Assembly (NCBI GenBank): GCA_016081115.2 | Contig: CM071933.1 | Coordinates: forward strand, 64,680,660 to 64,744,659 | Direction of reading: 5' to 3' | Source of the DNA: Rehmannia glutinosa | Lineage: Eukaryota > Streptophyta > Magnoliopsida > Lamiales > Orobanchaceae | Length of the DNA stretch: 64,000 bases | Shown here: positions 45,551 through 58,345 of the stretch, piece after piece | Position numbering within the stretch: position 1 is the stretch's first letter | Layout of the letters: each line of letters starts with the position of its first letter | The notes under the pieces: model-generated | Database searches by the model: none | What the model saw: only the letters and a program-made list of their open reading frames with translations | What the model was told of the DNA's origin: nothing | Program-made: the position numbers and the translations under genes

Positions 45551-48341
45551 ATGGAGGGAGTAGGGGCCAGACTCGGCCGATCCTCGACTCGCTACGGCCC
45601 CGCGACCGTCTTCACCGGCCCGGTTCGCAAGTGGAAGAAGAAGTGGGTTAATGTGCCGCCGTCCAGTTCCAACCACCACCATCACGCGGCGTCAAACGGA
45701 ACCGTCAACGGAAGTAACGGCTCCGCCCACCTCTTGCTCTACAAGTGGACCCCGATCACTCCCAGCCAAAACAAGGACAGTAATAATAATAACAGCGGCA
45801 CCAATAGTGGTAATAATGGCAATGCTGATTCTAAGATTTCGAACGAAGACGACGACTTCGCAGCAGAGGAGCCTCCGAAGAGGAAATTCAAGTATATTCC
45901 GGTATTTTCCGTAATTTAACCTGATCTCAATTGGTTGCGCGTTTGGTTTGCGTGCGCGTGCGTATATATGTTATGTGCCGTTGTCGTTTTGATTTGTTAT
46001 GGGGAAGCTAGATTTGAGTGGAGAATTGAATTGGATTAGGAATTATTCATATATATCTGTGATCTACGACTTAAGGTACTTGGCTTGTATGGTGGTTTAG
46101 GGTTTTGATTTCTTATTGGAAACTTGGAATTTGGGGATCAGTTTAAATCCAGTGACTGAGATTTTAGAGAACTTCGATTTGGGTCCCAGCAGAGAGTATT
46201 TGGTTATGTTGGTATTTTGCTAATTTTTTGGGTAAATTCCCCTCCTTTTTTCCCCTGATGTAGATGGGGATGGGGAAAGGGAGACCTGATTTTCCAGTGA
46301 CCTGATTAAAGGGAGAAATTTCACGCCATCCACTTTGTAGTATCCAAGTGGTTTTGTTCCATTTGATGTGCATATAATGATAAAATAAATTGAAATGGTG
46401 ATTCATCTAACGGTATACAATCCACTTAGGTGACTCGCATCCAATTAAAAGTGTGAGCTTTGGAAGGAAAACAATTCAATTGCTGCAATACAGAGGAGCA
46501 TGTGGGGGGAGCTTTTATGCTACCCACTTGGATTGTAGCTAAGTGGTTTACAGTTGTTGGATGTGTAGATGATAATAGCTTAAAGTAAGATAATGACATT
46601 ATCAATGCATGCAAATCCACTGCGCGATCTATCGGCTGTCAAATCCCCTTAGGTATTAACCAAGAGGTAGCATCTCTATCAGCTGTCAAATCCACTTAGG
46701 TAGTAATTAAGAGTTAGCATATCTGAGCCGAAGGACATCACCTTATTTTTTTCCTTACTTGGTAACCTTGTAATAGAGAATCAGGTTTATTTGCTCTTAG
46801 AAAAGCAAAAATCCAAGTGATGACAGATGGTTTTGATTTCTCTGGCACAATATTATTAGGGGGGAAGGAGGGGGAGGGGGGGGGGGGGGTTGTTGGTTAC
46901 AAAGGTACAATAGGGTTTTCTATTACTCCACTATGTGTTCTTTTTGTTTTTGTTTTAATAATGAAAATGTAAAAGATAGTGAAGGTTTGCAGCAGATTCT
47001 GCATTGCCTACTTTTCAAAAATTGTCCAGAAACCAACAGCCTACCGAAATTATTTAGAATGGAATCTAAAAATACATTATTATCAGAAGCATTCTAGCAC
47101 GGTCCCACTCCCGAATTATATCAATTTTGCCATTCTCACATTCTCAGTCCCGCCCTTGCTCTTGCTTTATGGAACTTACGTCTAGCCATTGTATCAGTTC
47201 TGCTGTGTCATTTCCTGTCTCTCTCTCTTCTCTAGATTCTTCTCTACCACGGTTGACAGGCACAAGACCCTCTAGTGGGCTTGTAATTGCAAACAGAGAG
47301 GCATTGTTTCCCATTCATGCACTAATTTTTGTACGTATGACAATTTAAGGCATGATCTTTTGTTACGAAAATATGGCGTTTCTATGAAACTTGAGTCCAA
47401 TGGCATTGTTCTCTTTCTTAAGTATTTTATTTTTGAAAGTGAGAAATATGACCAGTTTAATGGATTGCTCCTGTTATTTGATCCATAAAGTTCCATGACT
47501 TCTATGTAACAATTCTGACATATTGGTTATGCATAATTCCATTTTGGGTGATGTTTTAATATTTTTTTGGGGAATGGTTGGATAGATAATTGTGCTTGAA
47601 GAACAAAAGAATGAGTCGTCAGAACAGATTGAGGATGAAGCTAAGCCACTTGAGATTGACACAAGCACAATGGAGGCGACCTCCAAAAGGGATGGTTATG
47701 ACGGAAAGCCTGACATGAATGATATACCAATGGATGAAAACGAGGTGATTAACATACATCATTAAAATAATTTACAGTGTATTTTAGTGCTTATAAGAGT
47801 TTTAAATGTCTAAAAGATGTTAGAAATACTATTACTTTTTTAAAACATCTTATCAGCTCTGGGTCTCCACTTTATTCTTTTAGTGGATTTTCAATTTTTC
47901 TATGGTATCTGTCTCTTAAAATTCGACGTTTAGTGGATTTTCAATTTTTCCATGGATCTTCCTTTTAAAAGTGGACGTTTCTTTTTACTGATAAGTCCCA
48001 GAACTTGTCCTTTTATAGAGGATTATTGTTCTTGAATATGCTGACACAAATTCACGTCTAACTGAAACCAACGCATTGTAAACTGTTTTAGTATTGGATT
48101 GATCTCAATGGTGTACGGTGAGATGTTACTTGTTAAATATTGTATCATTGTGCAGAAAAAGAAAATGTTATTTATGAATTATTGGATTCCACTCTTGTGT
48201 CAGGCTCCAGAGGATGATCCTGTTGAACGGCACGATCTGAATGAAAGCCCATTGGAATTGAGTTTGGGCTTCAAGGCTCGCAAGGACAAAAATGAATCCG
48301 ATGCAAAAGCTGATCAAGTTAAAGATGACCAGCTCGAATGA
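45551..48341 (+). CDS. three-exon gene, unknown function, C-terminal EAR motifs
   Basis: Exons 45551-45901, 47586-47744 and 48204-48341 join in phase 0 at GT-AG borders and encode 215 residues. Residues 1-32 (MEGVGARLGRSSTRYGPATV, then FTGPVRKWKKKWV) are highly ordered and basic, and resemble the N-terminus of a plant-specific uncharacterised family that I recall only vaguely. Low-complexity His, Ser/Asn/Gly and Asn tracts follow, with LLLYKWTPI between them; then EEPPKRKFKYIP, an acidic second exon, and the C-terminal HDLNESPLELSLGFKARKD. That last part contains both a DLNxxP and an LxLxL motif, the two classic plant EAR repression motifs that recruit TOPLESS-type corepressors. No DNA-binding domain is visible, so a nuclear adaptor is an inference. 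The ATG chosen is the first after the leader and opens the conserved block. Confidence 0.88.
46861..46889 (+). repeat. poly-G tract in intron 1
   Basis: GGGGAAGGAGGGGGA followed by 14 consecutive G, on the transcribed sense strand. It could form a G-quadruplex in the pre-mRNA. Confidence 0.9.
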
Positions 48342-49869
48342 TTGAAACTCCATCATCGTTGAGCATTTAAGTTGCTGTGAAGCAGGTAATAAGCCTGAGG
48401 AGATAAAAGTGCTAAGATTTGCATTCTAGCTCCCCACAAGCTCTGTTTGTTCTTGGCTTATTATCAAGCTAATGGGTCCTTGAGACAAGTAAATTCAAGC
48501 AACTTATGATGATGGCTGGTAACTTTGGCTTCTTTTTTGCTTCCTTCTTGAGGTGATCCAATTTGTATCGGTTCATTCCATCTCCTTGAAATACAATGAC
48601 TATTATTTTTTATTATAATGATAGATCACAAATTCCTGACAGAATTCAAGGTTTCTTTTATGTTGGACATTATGTAATGAAAGTACGTTTTACCAGATTA
48701 ACTCAGTAGTCGCTACTCACTGGAGTTTACAATTTGTCAATTACCATGGAACTTCTTCAGTGTATTTATTTTTCTATTTTACTATTTGTGTATTGCTCCG
48801 TTTAAACATCCATTGTTTAGATGTTATCGTTTTAATTCTTTAAACAGTCGTCATGTTAGGTTCATATGGTATCTTTTTGATAATTTGGTATTAGGTTGAC
48901 CGGCCTTTTTCTGAAGGCAGAAAATCATTATGGGGATCATTTTGTAGCATATCTGCATCTATTTTCGTGTTCCTAAATCTTTCAACATACTGCTTGGATC
49001 TTCTTTTGATAAAAAAACTAGAGCCGTAAAAATGAGCACAGCCCAGTAAAAGGCTGGGCTGAGCTTCATTTTTATAGACCCAAAAAGAATTGCGTCTATT
49101 TGGAATGACTCATTCGACCCGAAACACCAGGTCAACCCAGTAGACCCAACATTTTATGAGTTGGACCAGACTGGGGCTCCAAAAATAGCAACTTGCTCAC
49201 TATTTGGCCCAGCCCGGCCCAATATTTTTCCCATTGACCCGACAGGCCAACACTTGCCCAGCTCGTTTGGTAGCTCAATAAAGAACCCCCTCTTCAATGA
49301 CCATATATTGCCAGTAATCTATCTCTGATAAATCTTCAATTCCAAAATGACATTTTATTTTTTATTCCACCAAATGGAGTATAATTGTCACGTGTATAAA
49401 AAAATACGATATTAATTTTCAACCATAAATTATGGATTTTTATAAAGCATGTGATATGGTAGTTTTTATCAATAACGGTAGAATAGAAGATGAAATACCC
49501 ATTTGGAATAGGAAATCCAATCCGTCTGAAAAGACATGGACTTTTGGTATGTGATGCGTTCAGCATAAAAGGGTAAAAGAGACGAAGATCATTTTTCTGC
49601 CTCATCGAGTCGTATCAACTTCGTTCTGATATTAGCATAAAATAAAAGTCTTGAACGACAATAAGACATTCATATTATTTTCCATGATCATCTTAAAGAC
49701 ATTTACCATAACAATTCAAGATCAATGGGTGAGTCGCGAATAAGTAAATGGAGAGATGAAAAAGGAAAAAGAAAAAACGCCCTAGGCAAAGGGCAAGCAC
49801 AAGTAAGGCAATTAAGCAAAATCGATTCAAATGCTACAGGAGAATTGACAGGAAGGATGATTTTCGTCG
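48342..49869. other. intergenic region between two convergent genes
   Basis: 3' flanks of both genes. The span 49030-49270 is rich in GGCCCAGCCCGG-like words reminiscent of a degraded non-autonomous DNA element, but no termini were defined. No coding sequence. Confidence 0.5.
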
Positions 49870-52839
49870 TCATTCTTTGGCCACAACAGCTTGCTCATCT
49901 TCATTGAAGTAGTCGTGCCTGTTAGCATGAAAATGCAATATAAATTGTATAGACATGCCCCAATTAACAATTTTGAAACACAAGAACTTGATATACAAAC
50001 TGACTCACCGAATTTTTCGGGCAAGCTGGTAAATGCCTGTACCGGCCATTACAATGTTTACACTGAAAAGATTCCAGTTCTTCTGCAGTCCATAATAATG
50101 ATACCCCAGATACAGAAAGAAACTTTTGTTAAATCGTTCGACATTGTCAAATCAAGCAGTTAATAGCCTAATACAAAGAAAATTTACGGGTATGAATGGA
50201 GAAGGAGAAATATAACAGATCCTTCCATATTTAGTAATTCGTATTCCTAACTTTCTCGAGCCAGCAGAACAAAAAAAAATTGGTATAATGCTAGTCATCA
50301 ATAACTAGTTTTCCATTTTTGTTACTTCTCAACTCCCTACCAAAAACTTTCAACACAATAAAATGAGAGAAAAAGATGATTGAGAGAAAAATAAGGCACT
50401 TGCGAATCATCCAAAACAAAAGAAAAGTGATAATCATAATTCATCTGAGCCAATTCACTCCAGCAGATTCTCTACTGCACTAGATTAACAAGTTTTGATG
50501 AACTAGCCATCAATATATCTTAAGTGACTTCATTGTTCTGACTATATCTTAATTCTTAAGTGACTTCATTGTTCCTACTATGTTGTTCTAGCTCTGAAAT
50601 AAGAGACGCAATTTATATAGCTACAAAAATGAAACATGACAAGCTGAAAGTGTCTGAATCAGGAAATCGATTTTGTTAGGCATTTGGTTAACCTTTTGGA
50701 TCTTTTTCCAATTCAATAAGACTTGATTCGCTCAACATGAGTAAGGTAGTATAATCTAAGTAGGTAGTTGAGAATCATAAATTGGTAATGTTTACAAATA
50801 AAAGCTAAAAACTGAAAAATCAAAGTTGAAGTGTTCCAAAAACAAAACGAAACAAAAAAAGGTTTTCAAAATGAGCTTTTGGTAGAAAGACAAAAACGCT
50901 ATTCTTATTATCAGTAGACCAATATTATATTTTTCAAATTTGAGGATAAGAATGTCAAAAGCAAACTTATTTTTATTTACAAAAATACCAAAGGTACTTT
51001 TCCAAAATCAGATGCACCCAACCCCCGCTTTTAAATTTTGATTAAATGAAGCAAAACTGGCATTTGCAAACACTAAAAAGTGTCAGCTGAAAGCCGAGAA
51101 TCACTTTTTTTAGTATTTGCAAACACTCCCTAAATTTGCTAAAAGAGATCCAACTGGAAATATGCCAGGAAAAGGTGGTGATAATAAAGAGAGAGGTGTA
51201 TATTGTAATACTTGATGTTCGAAGATTTCCACTAGATAGTTAGTATATCTCAATATAAATATAATTTTGCTTCCTTCCTGTTTTCTTCCACTATTATGAT
51301 CTGGAAATACTGAACCAGGATTTGACACAAAGCATAACAGAAAGATGGTGATATGGTATTAGATTTTCACAACTTTGCAGTCTTTTCAATCATCCATATA
51401 AAACCAAAACTCGAGGGTTGAAGTGCAGAGAAGCCATGCAGTTAAAAAAATTCAAACGAGAAGAAATGATATTAATCTCATCATAAAACACAAACACACA
51501 CACACACACACCAAGAAATATAAAAATTTACTGCCCAGCTTAGGCATATTATCTCAACAACTGAACTTACAGGAGTAATAACAGTGCTGTAACGTGACCA
51601 GATAACTCCAGTTGCTGTGACAGCTGGGAAAGGAAATTCATAGGAGTAAATAATTCAGTTCCATGAGAGCCTAAAAGAGAATAATTTACAGCTGATGTGG
51701 AATACAAAATGATGAACTTGAATTGTCAGATTCATATACCAACTAAAAAATCAGTATAGATGCACTTTTATTTCATATTTTCAAGCGATAAAAAAAAACA
51801 CCCGAGCCATCTAAGAAAACGGAAAATACAAAAGATCATCAAGCATCACTCACCAATCTGCTGGGGATACGAAACCTTCTCTGGGGGTTTAGTGGAGTCA
51901 GCAAGATTGGCTATGCTAATGCCCCACTTGAAGGTCGGTGCCCAGAAATGAACTGCAACATAAAACATAAAAGCGTAAGTTATCTAATAGCAAAATCAAT
52001 TCTCGAGGCAGTAAGCAAAAGTTAAAGTTAATCTCACTAAGAAGGAACATAAAGCAAACTGAATTCACCAATATATATTGATTGTGAATCCCGAATGAAC
52101 ATTAATTTTGAATCAAATAACTATATAAACAAGGTAGCTACAATCCAGGATTATCAACCTCACCATGATGCTAAGACGAATCATGTTCCCTATATAGAAA
52201 AGCTTTTTTTTTTACACCAATTGATGTACTATTTGAAGCAGCAGATATGTATTACTTGGATAATACACAGCAACTGACTATATTTATCAGTAGAATATCA
52301 AACTGAAAGTTATTTATATTTCAAAAATTACACCCGTCATAATCAGAATCATCCCCTATTCATCAGTTATTATACATTGGTAAGTCGTCTTTTTAACAAC
52401 CTAATCTCAATCTTCCCAATTTGACTACCACCATCCCTGAACATCTTTGCAAAACAAATTTGTACAGCAAACAACAGCAATTATCTTATGAGTGTGGGAA
52501 ACAATTCAAGTGAAACCAAATACAAACAGTTCCAACATACAATCTTTTTCACATCCGTAACTGAGAGGACACAACACACGCACAATTACCCAATAAAAGA
52601 ACAGCAATAATCCCACGAACAAATAAATTTCCTGTAAATCTTACGGCGGAATACGTGTATATGATTGGATAGCAAACTAGGATCCGAATCGAAGAAATCG
52701 ATACATCTACCATATTATTGAAAAAAAAAAAGTAAACAGAGGAATAAAGCATGCGCAGCAATGGAAGATGAAATTATAACTGACTGGTTTTAGGGCCAGC
52801 AGGGTGATTCCATAGAGCTTGCAGCTTCGATGTCGCCAT
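49870..52839 (-). CDS. MPC2: mitochondrial pyruvate carrier subunit (MPC2-type)
   Basis: Five coding exons on the minus strand (52839-52785, 51952-51854, 51623-51571, 50082-50009, 49918-49870) splice at GT-AG sites in consistent phase to 109 residues, the normal length for plant MPC proteins. The product starts MATSKLQALWNHPAGPKTIH and continues FWAPTFKWGISIANLADSTK, KPPEKVSYPQQIAVTATGV, WSRYSTVITPKNWNLFSVN, MAGTGIYQLARKI and HDYFNEDEQAVVAKE. These are the conserved MPC blocks with hydrophobic membrane segments. The carrier is a heteromer with MPC1 in the inner mitochondrial membrane that imports pyruvate for the TCA cycle. All conserved residues I know are present and there is no break. Which plant paralogue (MPC2/3/4) it is cannot be decided here. 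Confidence 0.96.
51489..51512. repeat. (CA)n microsatellite in MPC intron
   Basis: About ten CA units (ACACACACAC) inside the third intron. Confidence 0.9.
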
Positions 52840-53324
52840 TGAATCTTCGTTTCTCACTCTTTCCCTCTCCTCTATTTGTGAACTTTTTTACGGCTGATGA
52901 TTTAATGAAATGAGCCACGGGCTTCTCCGTTTCTGTCCCTGTGATCTGTCTCTAATTTTCGGATGTTCTAATCTTCTCGGGGGTCTAGTGGACCACCAGT
53001 TGGATATTTTTCCCCTTCTGGTGGCTGACTTTGTTTTTTTCTTTTACTTTACGTTTTCATTAATAAGAAGGTGGACTAATGTTTCTCATAAGAAATTTCA
53101 AACCCTTGATTGATTCTACGAGATAGAATGGTGATAGCTAATCAAATGTCTAATTAAATCTTTCTAAGTCAATAAATTAGGGAAATTTGATAAAATGACT
53201 CCTCAGTTGGGGTATTAAAGAAGTTTGCCCCCAAGTTATTAAACAAGGATTTTTGCCCCTTCACTCCACCTAAAAGGACCAAAATAGCCTTCACTTAGAA
53301 AAACAAAACAAAAATAGATTTGTT
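52840..53324. other. 5' flank of the carrier gene
   Basis: Contains the presumed 5' UTR and promoter, including a CT-rich stretch at 52850-52872. From 53170, GGGAAATTTGATAAAATGACTCC... resembles a terminus seen in some Mutator-like elements, but no partner end was found. No coding sequence. Confidence 0.45.
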
Positions 53325-53940
53325 TTTGACAAAAAATGGATTAAGTGGGATGATATTGAGGAAGAAGTTGAGCAGACTTGGAATAAAAATATCAGAGGCA
53401 CACCCTTATATCAAGTCCAACAGAAAATTGTCAGCATCATGTTAGCAATCATCAACGGGAGCAAAAATAGGAGAAATAACTTGCAAAGATGATTCATCAG
53501 TGTAAAAAAGATTGAGTGAGATTAAGGGGAATGATTGCAATGAAAATTGGAAAGAATGAACTAACCTCTGAAGTGTTTTGGATAAGGCTTATAAAGAGGA
53601 AGAGAGCTATTGGAGTCAAAAGGCAATAATTTCTTGGCTTAAGGAGGGGGACAGAAACTCTAAGTTCTTACATGCTTGTACTTTGCAAAGAAGAAGACTT
53701 AACTGTATTGATAAGCTGATATCTGATGATGGAAAAATATGTGATTCACCTAGGGCTATTGAAGAGAAAATTACATGTTATTAGCAGAATCTGTTTAAGA
53801 CCTCTAATCCTAGCCATGATCAAACCATTTTGGAGGGGATTTCTCAAGCAATTACACATGCAATGAACCATATCCTAATCAACCATGTGAAAAACAATGA
53901 AATCAAAAAAGCTCTCTTTGAGTTCAGTCCAACCAAAGCC
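53325..53940 (+). pseudogene. L1-type LINE fragment (linker before RT)
   Basis: FDKKWIKWDDIEEEVEQTWN, TPLYQVQQKI, then (53578-53784) DKAYKEEESYWSQKAIISWLKEGDRNSKFLHACTLQRRR, and IKKALFEFSPTKA near 53905-53938. This is the order seen just ahead of the reverse transcriptase in plant L1 ORF2 proteins. Stops and frameshifts interrupt it (near 53492, 53540 and 53781). It ends at PTKA where the Athila LTR starts, so the RT itself is cut off. Confidence 0.85.
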
Positions 53941-53955
53941 TGTTCGCCTATTTTT

Positions 53956-55430
53956 TTTTTAGCTTCACCGCAAGTGTACGTCGTAGTTAATAGGATAGGG
54001 TTAGCAATGTCGAATCTACGAGGGGACTAATAAATTAATGTACTAATTCTTTGGATTATAATAGTCTTATTTTTATCTAGACTATCGAAAGTTGAAAGAT
54101 TGGTTTTGTTAATACTAAAGCGTAAATTAATCCTAAAATAACAAAGCAAAGAGTGGATTAAAAGACCAAGTATGAAAGAATGGATTCATGGGTTATGGTT
54201 TGATTAATATCCCCTTTTATTATCGATTAATCAAACTAAATTTAAACGTATTCTTCTCTATAGACCAATCACAAAAGTAATTTACCTCTCTCTCGAGATG
54301 CATGTAAAAGCGTTGATTGGAATATCTATGCTAGCATCTCTACTCAACATGAGATATCCAACTCTCAAAAGATCAAAAGATTAAAAGGCCTCACGAATAT
54401 TCACAGACTTCTCAATCATGCAAGCTATTCATGTCAAGTACTCATAGATCTAATATTGAAACTCATCTTCAATTATGAATCAATATATCAAAACAAGTTA
54501 AACCAATAGCTTTTTAAAACAAGAATTAAAACAAAGTACTTGAATAGAGTTGGAAAACATTAACTTTGATTACAATGAATCATCAAACAAAAGTATCCAT
54601 TAACCTACTCTCAAACCCGAGAATCACAAAGTGTTTAGCAAGACATAGAAAAGAAATAATCCATAGACAAATTATTAATGTTCATGTCTAAACTAATTGA
54701 AAATAATGATACTATGGAATGAGTGAACTCGGGGGATGATGACGATCTCTCGATCTATCTTCAATCCTTGAAGGTGTGGTTGCGGTCTTGATCGATCTCT
54801 CCGAATCTCCGGTGTTGAATTGCTCTTTTCTCTCGGTTTCTAGGGCAAAAAAAATCGGCGTCTCCTTGTTTGTGGCCGCCCCGGTCTATTTGTACTTCGT
54901 TTGGGTGAAACCTAGTTGAAAACGAATCAAACTCTGTTTTTCCCTTGAGAGAGCACGGGCGTGCCATACCAAGACGCCCACCTGACCCGTCTTTGGTAGC
55001 CGCACGTCATGTTCAATTCACGCGAGAATGGAGCACGGGTCGTCTCTTTGGCACGGGCCTGCCGTGCTTTATATATCGAACATTGAGTCTTGTGTCCGAG
55101 TTGAGCACGGCCGCGTGCTAGGAGCACGCCCGCCCGTGCTCACCAGAAGAACGCTGCAGCGTACTCGGCATTTTCTTCCATTTTTCGCACGGTTCGTCGA
55201 CTTCTTCTCGACTCGACTCCAAACTTCGTACTTGACATCAAATATTGGCGATTGCAATGCTCGAATTGTTGCCAAAGTGCTACAATTATCGATAAATTCC
55301 TACAAAACGAGCAAAGCGTAATCCTTTTCCACAAAACAGAATATAACCCTATTTACCCATATAATGCATGCATATCAACACATTATAGCCAAGATTAAGC
55401 CCAAAATACATGCAAAATACATGTCAATCA
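53956..55430 (-). repeat. 3' LTR of Athila-type element
   Basis: On the minus strand it starts TGATTGACATG right after a purine-rich AAGTTTGGGGT (55447-55431) and runs about 1.47 kb to the L1 junction; the far boundary is uncertain by about 15 bp. A GC-rich inverted-repeat cluster lies at 54955-55145 (e.g. GAGCACGGCCGCGTGCT). It is oriented as the 3' LTR of the pol sequences at 59349-61449. Confidence 0.75.
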
Positions 55431-55447
55431 AACCCCAAACTTAAAGC

Positions 55448-56834
55448 GTTGTGATCCGGTCAACACTTTATAAACAAGACAACACAAAAGGGGTAAAGAA
55501 GAGCAACTCAAGAACACCGCATCATAATTCATGTCATCTATCTATAGACATCAAGCACAAACCAACCAAGTTTCAAATAGCTAACACGGAGCACAAGTCT
55601 ATTAAAATCATGGTAAAACACTTCAAATCACGCCTCTCATGGATAAAGTGTATACTCTACTCACTAGAATTATAAGGGACGTGTATTCGCTCAAATCATA
55701 TCAATGTTGAAGGATTACCATATGCTTGCAAATCATCTCACATCTCCGCCACTCGTTTGTATGCAATTCACAAATCGAGAAAGGACTTTGTTTATGGTTG
55801 TAATGGAGGCTCTTTGGTTAAGGTAGGGAAATATGGATAAAGTGACTCAACTCAAGCGTATAGATTGGTAAGCACATCGTTTTTCTCTAACAGTTATTCT
55901 AATACCAACCAACTATGTACTCCCAATCGCCTTATATCTTATCACCTCTCTATTTCTCCCTTCTTTTTCATACAAATCATTCTCCTTCGCCTTACATCAC
56001 AATTTCCAGCCTATTTCTCGTACTGCCGACTCACTTTTTCAGTCGTTTTTTTTTTGTTTCCCGAAATTTCTTTCTTGTTTTTCGACTCTTTTGTGAGTAT
56101 CCTCCCTTTTTCTCCTTTTCTTCTTTTATTCCCAATCACCCAACATATAAACTATTTTCTAACTTCTCGATACCCCTTCATTCAATCATTTATTCTACCC
56201 TTTACTCAATGTTATACACTCAAGTTTAGGATAACAGATATATTGAATTAAGTTCTAAGGCTTGAAATGTGGTTATCAAAAAATCAGGCAATAGGCTCAA
56301 ATTGGCTAACTAGGGAAATCAAATATCAAAAGGTAGGCAAAAAGGCTTGAAAGGCTTAACAAAAATGGCCTAAAATAATTTTCATGAATGCATACAACAT
56401 GTGACCTTGACAGAGATACCAGAGCAAGTTCTAGAATTCAAATCAACATGAATGACACACTTAATCACAAACAAGACTGCATAAGATGAAAGCAGTAAAG
56501 GCTCAAAAGCTCACAGGCTTGTAAATTCATAATTCAAAGTATATTCACCATGATCCCAATAATCACATGCTCCATATTAATTATTCTCAACCTGGTCAAC
56601 TCACGCTCAACACCCAATTCAAAATAACATAAACTGCTCAACACATGCTCCCAAGATCAACAAACACACAATAGCGGTCAACTCACTCCCTAAACAACTA
56701 AGAAAGCAATAAACGTGCTAAAATCAAAAACAACTAATGCAATGCAAACTATATGCTCGAAATGTAACTACATGAATCCAAAACGCCACACCCTTTAAAA
56801 AAATCACTACCTCTCCCCCAAACTTGAATGAAAT
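55448..56834 (-). other. non-coding 3' region of Athila-type element
   Basis: AT-rich, no recognisable protein. The open frames around 55865-56251 are pyrimidine-rich low-complexity sequence on the opposite strand. Confidence 0.5.
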
Positions 56835-58345
56835 TATAGCGCATAGAAGAGAAGGTAGAATTTCAAAGAAAAGTGTGGATAGGACTGGATTATGTGGGGG
56901 GGTGGCGGCGGAAAGTGGCCCCGGGAGATATGCCAATTTTGAATCGATGCAACGTCTGCAATATCTCCAACTTCCCGCATTTGCTCCTGGGCTTGGTACC
57001 ACAAGTCCCGAGCTTGGTACCTTTGTTCTGAATTTGGTACCTTTGTTCTTGGACTTGGTACTTTTGTTCTTGCTCTGCTTCGGAAAGCACTGAAGTCGCC
57101 CCCTATCTTTGCCGGGCGCAAGCTTTCCTCAAAGGCACATAATCTGTCATGATCGCATCTTGTCCCCCACGCTCTTTACCTTGGTGGGAACTCTCGGAAT
57201 ATCGGGCCGCCCTTGTGGGCCGCACCGCTCGAAGCCTCCTGCTGGAAGCCCCGCTCGAATCCCCTCTCGTGCATATCATACTCCTGCGCCTCCATCACAA
57301 GTCCTCTTCATCGGGTAACCCGACTACCCTTCTCCTTTTTCGTGCGTTAGGTCGTCCATGACCCCGATATGAGCCTCGAGTGTAGGAGCCAATTAATTTG
57401 ATTGTCCACCGCAAAGTGAGAGCCGTGGGTTATGGAGAGGGAAAGCATACCCGACTTTTTGTTGAAAACAAAGGATATACCCCTCTTGGTGATAATCTTC
57501 ATGGTGCGGAGGGCTTGCATGTTGACGACTGCGATCGCCATCTATCGGCTCCATGTAGCTCATGTCAACCCCAAAATGTCGAGCAATGGGGTGATCATTC
57601 CCCAATTAATATTATCCCCGCTTCCTGCTGAGAGATGTAAACGGCGTGTTCCACAAAGTGTGCCGCCATATTATAAGGGGTGCGGGTGAGCATACACCAA
57701 AGTAGGTATAGCTCTCTCGCTTGTATACCCCCGTTGTTGTGTCGGGCGAACATCGAATGTGCCGTCACTTTTTGGATGTAACGGAATATGGGGTTGCGGA
57801 GTGACGAGGCCTTGGAAGTGCGCGCCGCGTATTGCATTAGGCCGATTTGGGGTTTGATCAACATTCTCTAGAATTCACGCGAGTTGTAATTGGCGGCCGG
57901 GTGGTGCGGGCGTCGATGGTACCCCAAAAATCGGGTTCGATTCGGCGATAATGACGTTTCTCCATACGTTGATCATTTCGAAATGGATTTTCCGAGGTTC
58001 GTTTCGGGTTGTATCTTCGTAATCTGCATAGTGCTTAAGAACTCGAGGACGAGTGTTTTGAATGTCGGCCACCGCCCTTGCATGAAGGCGGTCTATCCCA
58101 CTCGTTCAAACATGTGCCACACCTCCTCATGTATCCCGAGTGCTCGGGTACACTCATCGTCGGCATAGCGCGTAGGTGTGAATGTACGAGTGATCACCGG
58201 TTCCATTTTTCCATCATTCTCGGCCCTGTGAAGGTGAGTCCATAAGCTAAGGGGCTATTTGGATCAATCTCCCAAGCGGGTCTCCTTAGACGTCCACCCC
58301 GACCTCTTTGGTTACGTGGTTCAGCCATTTTTCCGAATGAGTACC
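56835..58345 (-). pseudogene. Athila-type 3' ORF (ATHILA ORF-1-like), frameshifted
   Basis: Downstream of pol on the minus strand. It starts near 58326 with MAEPRNQRGRGGRLRRPAWE. In successive frames it then shows VITRTFTPTRYADDECTRALG, a tract with TFKTLVLEFLSTM, KIHFEMINVWRNVI, and the open frame 57864-57595 with GLMQYAARTSKASSLRNPIF and ARELYLLWCMLTRTPYNMAA. This looks like the ATHILA ORF-1 family, which lies between pol and the 3' LTR in Athila elements and has been compared to env by position only. The C-terminal part has degenerate repeats of (K/R)YQ-type residues (57100-56990). Many indels make it a pseudogene. Confidence 0.6.

Noticed and set aside
55865..56251. 128-codon plus-strand frame rich in Phe, Ser and Leu
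   Set aside because: Pyrimidine-rich tract inside the 3' non-coding region of the minus-strand Athila element; no known family.
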